Below are positions 37,901 through 46,900 of a DNA stretch of 64,000 nucleotides, piece after piece. The stretch covers positions 182,001-246,000 of the forward strand of contig CAJHNH020008057.1 of assembly GCA_905116865.2 (NCBI GenBank). Direction: 5' to 3'. The first letter of the stretch is position 1, and each line of letters opens with the position of its first letter. The notes below the pieces were generated by a model. That model worked only from the letters and a program-made list of their open reading frames with translations, had not been told where the DNA came from and did no database searches. The position numbers and the translations under genes were made by a program. Source of the stretch: Candidula unifasciata. Lineage: Eukaryota > Mollusca > Gastropoda > Stylommatophora > Geomitridae.

Positions 37901-40900
37901 GCAGCCATTCTCAAACATCTCATTTCACAGGTGGTTAGTCTTCTCTCGTGTTCTTTTGTTAATGTCCAAGTCTGACATTGATAACCTAATGTCGGTATAA
38001 AGATTGTATTTATAATTTGTCTTTTTATCTCAGCTGGGACAGCAGGGTGTTTTAAAATTGGGGCAAGCTGATATGCGACATTGTTGGCTTGTTGGATTCT
38101 TGCTTCGATCTCTCTGTCTATTTTACCATTGAATGTAAAGATACTTCCCAAGTATTTAAATTCTTGCACTTGTTTTAGGCTGTGATCTAGAATTTTTATG
38201 TCGATAGTCTGTTGCTCTCTACTTATGCTCATGACTTCTGTCTTTTCAGTATGGATCTTCATATGATGCTTGAGGCAACTGTTGTGTAGTAGGTTTATGT
38301 GGTCTTGCAGCTGTTTACTTTCACTGTGAAATATGCATTGATCGTCGGCAAAGAGCAGCTCATTGATGTCCTCCTGTTTATCGACATCTGTTGGTGTTAT
38401 GTAAAGTAGTAAAGCAAAGTTCCCTTTTCACACTTTTCGGCGCATCGGGCATATGGGCAGAGCGTCCCATATTTTTACAGACCATCAGCACTCTGTGGGT
38501 GATGTGGTTAGCATTACGCTGGCTGTCTTTACTTTCCCCGGACAGCCCGTCCTGGTACCCATTTAAGGCTGGGTCGACCTGCGACGTCCCATACCACGAT
38601 AAAAATCCATGCAGCCTGCAGTGGGTTTCGATCGCGGTATGCTGGCTTACGAGTCGGACTCGTAACGCCTTAGCCACGGACGCCGCTTGGTGTTATGTCT
38701 ATTTTATTAATATTGTCCATAAATATTATGAAAAGTAAAGATAATAATAAACAACCTTGTCTTACTACTGATCTTACTGGGAACCAGTCTGTGATGCCAG
38801 CTCTTGTTCTAATGGTGCTTTCACTTTGTCTATAAATAGCCCTAACACAATCTAAAATTGTTCCATTTATACTGTAGTTTTCAAGAACTTTCCATAATAA
38901 ATTTCTGTTTACTCTATCGAAAGCTTTTTCTTGATCTATGAAAGCGATGTTCATTTGATGTCTGTGTTCTATTGTCTTTTCGCTAACTTGTCTTAAAGCA
39001 AAAATAGCGTCAGTACACCCTCTTCCTTTCCTAAATCCGACCTGTGATGGGCTCAGGATCGGTTCTACAACGGATCTAATTCGTTGTTCCAGAATTTTGG
39101 CAAACATTTTTCCTACGTGGCTTAGAAGGGAGATGCCTCTGTAATTGTTACAATCTTGCTTATTGCCTTTTCTTTTCCAAATTGGGACTATAAGGGCTCT
39201 TTGCCAGTCTGTTGGTACAGTTCTTTCATTCCAGGCTTTCCTAAATATGTGGAGTAGCCAGGTGACTCCAATTTCTCCACAAGCCTGTATTGCCTCGGCT
39301 GATATTCCATCAACACCTGATGCCTTATTTTTGGGACTGCATCTTCTTCTTCTTCTTCTTCTTGTTCGCCGGCTGTGAATTCCGGCGGTAAGTCATGGTT
39401 GTTCATCCAAAATGAACTTTTGGCTTTTACCTTGACCTGAGTTTTGCGTGTACATCAGTTTTACTGGCTTATTTGTTTGCAGTACTCGTTCCCCGCCTCT
39501 CCGGCAGATGTACTCCGACTTCGGAGGAAGGGACTGCATCTGATTGCTTCTCTGACTTCTTGTTCGATTATTGTAGGCTGTTCCTCGTTTGTACATCTGG
39601 GTGTGAATGGTACAGTTTCCTCATTTCCTGTTACATTCAGAAGAGTCTGAAAATATTCTTTCCACTTTTCTCTGATCTTGCCCTCCTCATGTATGGGTTT
39701 GCCTTGACTATCATTGACATATTCAGATGGCTGGAATGGTTCATCTCTAGTTCTCATTTTTGCAATGGTTTTGTAAAACTGTCTACTAGATTTAGCACAG
39801 ATTTTGGTAAGATTTTCCCCATACATGATCCAGGATGTTTCCTTGGATTGTTTAATTTCTCTTGCAGATTGTCGCCTGGCAATTCTGTACTTGATATAAT
39901 CGTCATCTGAGCGGGATCTTAGCCATTTCTTGTATTGCTCCTTTTTACATTTCACTGCTTGTTTTACGTTATCATTCCACCATGCTGTTTTTTTCCTGAA
40001 CGTTCCTCCTGTGTATCTAATACCACAGAGTGTTGTTAAGCAGTTCAGAAGAGTGTTCTTAAATTTTTGCCACGCAGCTTCCACATTGTCACTTGATGTT
40101 ATTAGCTCAGCCATCTTCACCGTCATTTCTGCCTGTACTTTTGCTTGGTTGTCTAGATTGCTTAGGTGTCTTATGTCAGTCATTGAGGTACGTACTGATG
40201 TTTTTGGTTTTTTGTTAATTGTTGCTTCGCTTAGATATACGATCAGCGGTCGATGGTCTGTATTTAAAGAGATGTTAGGAATTACTCTTGCGTCTTTTAC
40301 TAAGCTTCTTCTCTTTTGTCGATTTAGTATGTAGTCCAACTGTGCGGCCTGGTCTGGGTTGCTCCATTTATACCAGGTGTTTATTTGGCTTTGTCGATGC
40401 TGATAGAAACTATTGGTGACATAAAGGCCATGCTCTGCACAAAGTTCTAAAATACGCTGCCCGTTGTAATTGCAGACTTTGCTGTTGTCTGAGTGTGGCC
40501 CGATATATTCCTCCCCGGTGTTCGCCTCTGCCCTATATGCCCATTTAGGTCACCTATTACCATAAGATCATCATTTGCGTGTATCTGACTGATGACATCC
40601 GACACTGAGTCAAAGAAGTTATCTTTCTCTTCCAAGGTGTAACCATCATTGGTGGGTGCGTATACCTGCACAATGCTTGTATTTCTTGTTTTCCCGTAGA
40701 GTTGCAATACTATAATCCTTTCAGATACATATTCTATATTCTTTACATGTTTAGCGATATCCGGATGGAGAATAAAACCGACTCCGTGAGTCGCTCTCTG
40801 CTCTTTCTTAATGCCGCTCCAAAATATGACATAGTTGTTATGAATTGTCTATGAGTACTGTAATATACTACATCAAACCAGTTATAATCTTATAGTGCGA

Positions 40901-43900
40901 TAAGTCTCTGTATTATGGATGCAATCTCTGCAGAACATTGGCAAAATAACCTGGTGAAATATGTGCAGTGACAGGCCTATGACGGTTCTGCCTCTAAGAG
41001 GCTCCGCCATCTGAGGACCCAAGGTAGATGCACCACTTGGTGAAAAGAATCCAGACTTCCTGTCTGCTACCTAGCTACTCATTGAAGTATCACTGATCAA
41101 CATCCAGTTAACCAGCTTCCCTCACAACTCCACGTTGGTCAACACATATTAGTTCCCCAGCATTTTCTGTGCACTTAAGGATGCCCCATGAACCAGCAAG
41201 CCACATAGCCGCAACTATGCCGACCCCACACACATGGGCCAACAGAAGTCCATTCTAGAAAATATGAAGTACAATGGACGATCCACCACAGTCATTAGGA
41301 CAGTTCACAATGACCTCCACAGAATAAAACATTGCTAAAACTGTCACACAACAATTGGCCCACATATCTACACACTTAGACTGACTGAAAGCGACTGACT
41401 GACTTGAACTACCACAGGACTTTTCTCACCCGCGGTCAATTCCACGTGGATCTCACTTTCTCACCAAAACTCGGGATGTTTGCAGTCCCTCGTGAAGATC
41501 AGGTGACCTCTGTTTCACAGCTTTAAGTGGCTCAAATATTTACAATCAAAACTCATCTACACAACATCAATGCCCACGTAATCCCATGTTTCTCAAAGCG
41601 CTGGCTCCATTAACTCTTTAAACCTCACAGTGACTTTCGCACAACAACATGTAACATAAATTAACAGCAGCACTCTGTAAACACTCACACACACAAATTA
41701 GGGAAGGATTTTATTTTGCAGTGTATTTTCCTCTTGTGCTTGCACTGCTTGTTTATTTCTCCAATTACTTGGTTTATTATCTTTACTTCTTGTTAAAGTG
41801 GTTTTTTTTTTAAGTTGCCTCGGGTGCATTTCGGTGTTAACCATTTTAAAATTATTTTTTCCCCTATTATCAGCTTTGATACTTTTAAATGCAATGTTTT
41901 CCAGTTTCGCGTCACTATCAAGAAAAACCCTGGACTCGGATTTTCCATAGCTGGAGGTATTGGTTCCCATGGTAACCCGTTTAATGAGGAGGATATTGTA
42001 AGTAAATGAATATTTCTTTGTTGAGCATGACTAGGTTACTTTTGTGCTCATGTCAAAGTCTTGTAATGTTATTTACATGTTTTTGCCGGCCCTTGAGGGA
42101 AGCCCAGACTTTTTTTTTTTTTTCAAAAATGATCTTGACTCCCAGGTCAACCCAGCCTTGAGTGGGTACCGGGTTTAGTCCCAGGAAGTAAAGGCGGCCA
42201 TAGTGATGCGGACCACATAACCCATCTTGTGCTGATTGGTCTTAAAAAATATAGGTCTAGACCTATATGCCCTATATGCCTATAGGCGTGGGAAAGGGTC
42301 CTTTACTTTTTTTTTTAACTTGAGGGAAGCAAAGAGTTAAAGCACTGTTTCCCTGTTGTCAGTTTGAACAAAGAAGAAAAATACAATAGATTTCATGATT
42401 TATTGCCTGGCATATTTCAGTGTATTCACAAATAAGGCAAGAATCCAGGCAAGAGTATGTGTCTAATTTTATACGAAAACGCCGCTGGAACTATGTCGGC
42501 CACACCCTTAGAATGGATAAATCAAGACTTCCTTACCAAGCCCTCATTTGGACACCACAGGGGAAAAGATCTCGTGGAAGACCAAGGGAAACTCTACGTA
42601 GAACTATCATCAGGGAAGGCTCGCTCATGGGCCACTCAAACATCCAAGACCTACAACAGATTGCAACGAACCGCCATGCATGGAGAGTCATGACCTCTGC
42701 CCTATGTGCCGCACTCCACACAAGAGGAAAGACTAACTAACTAACTAATATTTCAGTGTATATCCTCAGATGCATACTACAGAACTGAGCAAGGTGAAAT
42801 ACTATATGGGTTCTGGGGCCCCATTGTAGGAAGGAAAAAAAAAAAGAATAGATCCACTGCACCCCTAACAAACACATTGTAAGAGTCAGCTAATTAGGAG
42901 TTTTCTTTGAAGTAAGAATGCATCTGTCTGAGAGGGAAAGAAATAGCAGTCTGCATACAAATAAGCCAGATCTGTAAAACGGATGTGCACAAAAAACTCA
43001 GGTTCTGGAGCAAGACTAAAGTCCAGAAGTGGACAAGCAATCAGAACTTTCCGCCAGAGTTTACAACTCATGAACGCAAAGAAGAAGAACAAGAAACAAG
43101 GGGAAATAGTAAACGAATCCTTTCAACTTTCGACAAGAGTAACTTACAGACCAAGAGGAAAGGAATCTCCTCTTCTAGACATGTGGTTTTTAACTCATAA
43201 TTTTAACTGACCCACAGAGCATATTGAGGAAGGTGGAGACAGGTATGCTCCATGCAGAGTGGCAAGCATCACTTAAGAGGTCCTTCTTGGGTGGTTGGCG
43301 TCCTTTGGTTATTTTTTTTTTTTTTGAGTCATGTCGTGTGTTTGGAAATGAACATGCAGAAAGAGGTGATGAGGTTGAGGTACAAATAGAGGAGGTCTGA
43401 GGATCGTGTGTTAGGAAATGAACATGCAGAAAGAGGTGATGAGGTTGAGGTACAAATAGAGGAGGTCTGAGGAGAATTGTGCTGTGAGGAGTGACCAGGG
43501 GATCTGGCTGATGCTCAACACTCACAGGAGAGGCGAGACAGATATACAGTCAGATAGTTACTAGTGACATCAGAATTGGAACTCTTCGCTCGCTGCTGAA
43601 GATGGAGACACAGCTCTTATGAGTGCTATGATACTTTCTGATTACAATAATTTCTAGCTATTAAGACATAAATCATGATTATATAGTATTGTCAGAGTAT
43701 TACAGGATGGTTGTCATGTATTAATATTAATGTCACTTTTAATTTTATTTGTACAGGGCATTTTTGTGACTAAGGTCATCCCAAATGGACCTGCATCAAA
43801 ATTTCTGCGACCTGGAGACAAAATATTACAAGTATTATTTCTTGTTATTCTACTTATGTAAAAGCACTTCATTTATTCACTCACATTATGTCCTGAATTA

Positions 43901-46900
43901 TTTCATACATTGAAAAATGGCTGATCAAATCAAAGACTGTTTATTAATAAATCCACTATTTTCATTGTATAGTATTAATAAGATAATATAAATACCCCTT
44001 GTATAACATCTGTCGTAGTCACAATCTAAGGGGTGCAAACGGTACTACTTTTATTTTCCAGAAAGGGAGAGCTTTGGTAGTATGATGACTAACTGGCATG
44101 CTTGCCTGCTAACCCTGTTGTGCTGTTCAAAACACCGTCAGAGATGGAATTTTCTAAAAGCTTATCTTGACTTCCAGGTCATCATTATCATTTGCCCGGT
44201 CATCATTATCATTTGCCGGATCATCATTATCATTTGCCCGGTCATCATTATCATTTGCTGGGTCATTATTATCATTTGTTGGGTCATCATTATCATTTGT
44301 TGGGTCATTATTATCATTTGTTGGGTCATCATTATCATTTGTTGGGTCATCATTATCAGGGTCATCATTATCATTTGTTGGGTCATCATTATCATTTGTT
44401 GGGTCATTATTATCATTTGTTGGGTCATTATTTTCATTTGTTGGGTCATCATTATCATTTACCCCCTTGTATTATCAAACATCATTATCATTTGTTGGGT
44501 CATTATTATCTGTGTTGGGTGCATCATTAACGATACTATCATTTGTTGGGTCATCGGTATCATTTGCCCGGTCATCGTTATCATTTTTGGGTAGTCATTT
44601 GGTGATCATTAACTTGCATGTCATCGTTGCATTTACTGGGTCATACCATTTGTTGGGTCATCATTATCATTTGTTGGGTCTTATTATCAATCATTACAGT
44701 GCCCGGTCATCATTAAGGTCATCATTTTCATTTGTTGGGTCATTAAAGCTTATCATTTGATCATTATCATTTGTTGGGTCATCATTATCATTTGCCCGGT
44801 CATCATTATCATTTGCGGGGTCATCATTATCATTTGTTGGGTCATCATTATCATTTGTTGGGTCATCATTATCATTTGCTGGATCATCATTATCATTTGC
44901 TGGGTCATCGTTATCATTTGCTGGGTCATCATTATCATTTACCGGGTCATCATTATCATTTGCTGGGTCATCATTATCATTTACCGGGTCATCATTATCA
45001 TTTGCTGGATCATCATTATCATTTGCCTGGTCATCGTTATCATTTGCCGGGTCATCATTATCATTTACCGGGTTGGTAGGCTAAGGTTGTCAGTTTTGCC
45101 ATATCATAATCACCAGAATTACCAGTTAGGTCAGTGTTCTTGTCTCACCTCATCCAAATGGCTAATCCATCCAGATATTTATCTCACAGCCTTCCTCTTG
45201 CTCTCTTTCCACCAATGTTGCCAGTTGTTTCCAGTGTTCTCAAGTCCTTCTCATAACATGTCTGAATAACACCAACGATCTTCAACTATTTATTCTGAGA
45301 GGGTTGACTGTCATCTGTTTTCGAGGAGGATCGCATCATTTGTTTTTCTCGGGCATAAAGGGTAATGAGTGAGCTGGTTAACTGGCAAGCAATGCACCAA
45401 GGCATGTGGGAAGAAGCATGGACAGAGCAGATATTGTCAACGCCTGTACGGACTGGGCTAGCGGATAATGAGGAATCTCTTACACTAACACGATTGCATG
45501 ACATGGGAGTAAAGCTTGGTGAAGCACGTCTATGCCGTCTTCGAGGCTGAGATAGGAGATAATATAGCAAGCTTCTGATGGGAACAATTAGTAGAAGTAC
45601 TTTGGAGTATTGGAGGACTGAGCCCGCATGGGAGTGCCCAAGGTGCAGTGACGTAGATTGTGACAACATAGCATAACTTGTTTTTCTATCTTTCTCATCT
45701 TTGTATCTTCTCAAATAGCACAGTTCCACTTTGCATGTAACTCTCCTGTTGGGTTCCTGAGCCTAGTCTTGGAGAATGAAGAATAGACCTGCTGCCTTCT
45801 TAACCAGCATGCAGCAGGAGGTGACTCAGTAGGGGTGTTTTCTTCAAAGTTGGAGTGTATCTGTTTGAGAGGAAAGGAACCAGTAGTTGGCATACAAATA
45901 AGCCGGATCTGTAAAATGGATCATTATCATCATCATGTGCCCTGCCAACTGGCGTAGGTGCTCATGCGTCTCAGATCACGATCCCTGGTTGTCTGGAACA
46001 GCTCTCCTGATGATATCCCTCCATGCCATCATTTCAGCCCATCCAGCATCGTCTCTCTTGGTCTGCCTCTACCCCTCTTTCCACTGATCTTTCCAGCTGT
46101 CACGATGTTCTCCGATGCCTCTCTTCTCATTATGTGGCCAAAAACAAATAGATGTGCACACAAAACTAAAGTTCTGGAGCTAGACCAAAGTCCACTAGTT
46201 GACGAACAACCAGAACTTTCTACTGGAGTTTACGACTAATGAACGTAAAGAAGAAGATATGCATATATGACATGTGTCTTCCATTTCAACCCAGTCTAAA
46301 ATGGGTACTAGGAAATAAAGGTGGCCAGATCAGGACTTTACTCACTGAGAAGAAAGAGGTAAAAATCCTACAATTGAAGAGATTAACAAAAGATGGTGTG
46401 TCAGTGTACCACCAAAGCAAAAGAGAGTAAGTTTTGAAAAATGCATAGCAGTGGAACTTCATTGTTGATATAAGGAAGTCAAGATCCCTTTTCCACACCT
46501 TTAGGCCTATTGGGAATATAGGGCTAGACTTACATTTTTATAGACCAATCGGCACTTGGTGGGTGATGTGGTGAACATCACGCCGGCCGCCTTTACTTCC
46601 TAGGACTCCACCCGGTACCCTCTCAAGGCTGAGTCAACCTGGGAGTCATCATCAGTTCTCGTTATGCCTAGTGGCACATGAGACTTTCCATGCTTTCCTA
46701 TCCTGTGCAATCTTCGGTGCAGTTTTCCATGTCAAAGATGCCGCACTCAGGTCACTTTCCATCATTCGTCTCCATGTTGTTTTTGGGCGCACCTGTTTTC
46801 TCTTTCCCTCTGGTGTCCATGTGAGAGCTGTTTTGGCAGGTATATCAGAAGTCATTCTCATAACGTGGCCAAGCCATTTCCATCTTCTCTTGGTAATCAT

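Larger units (their letters stand above)
37545..40840 (-). mobile_element. APE-type LINE, 5'-truncated, with two nested insertions
   Basis: Minus strand, 5' to 3': endonuclease end ([29 protein letters not shown]), a linker ([20 protein letters not shown]), RT ([56 protein letters not shown]), FADD box ([13 protein letters not shown] at about 38320-38360), then the tail ([43 protein letters not shown]). Each domain is nearly open, so the insertion is fairly young. A SINE (38403-38686) and an R1 element (39345-39529) are nested in it. Clade uncertain (RTE-like suggested by the tail). Confidence 0.88.

Noticed and set aside
37609..38262. A host gene with 217 intact codons
   Set aside because: The FKYLG, WFGHL and GRGRPR motifs show that it is the C-terminal part of a LINE polyprotein.
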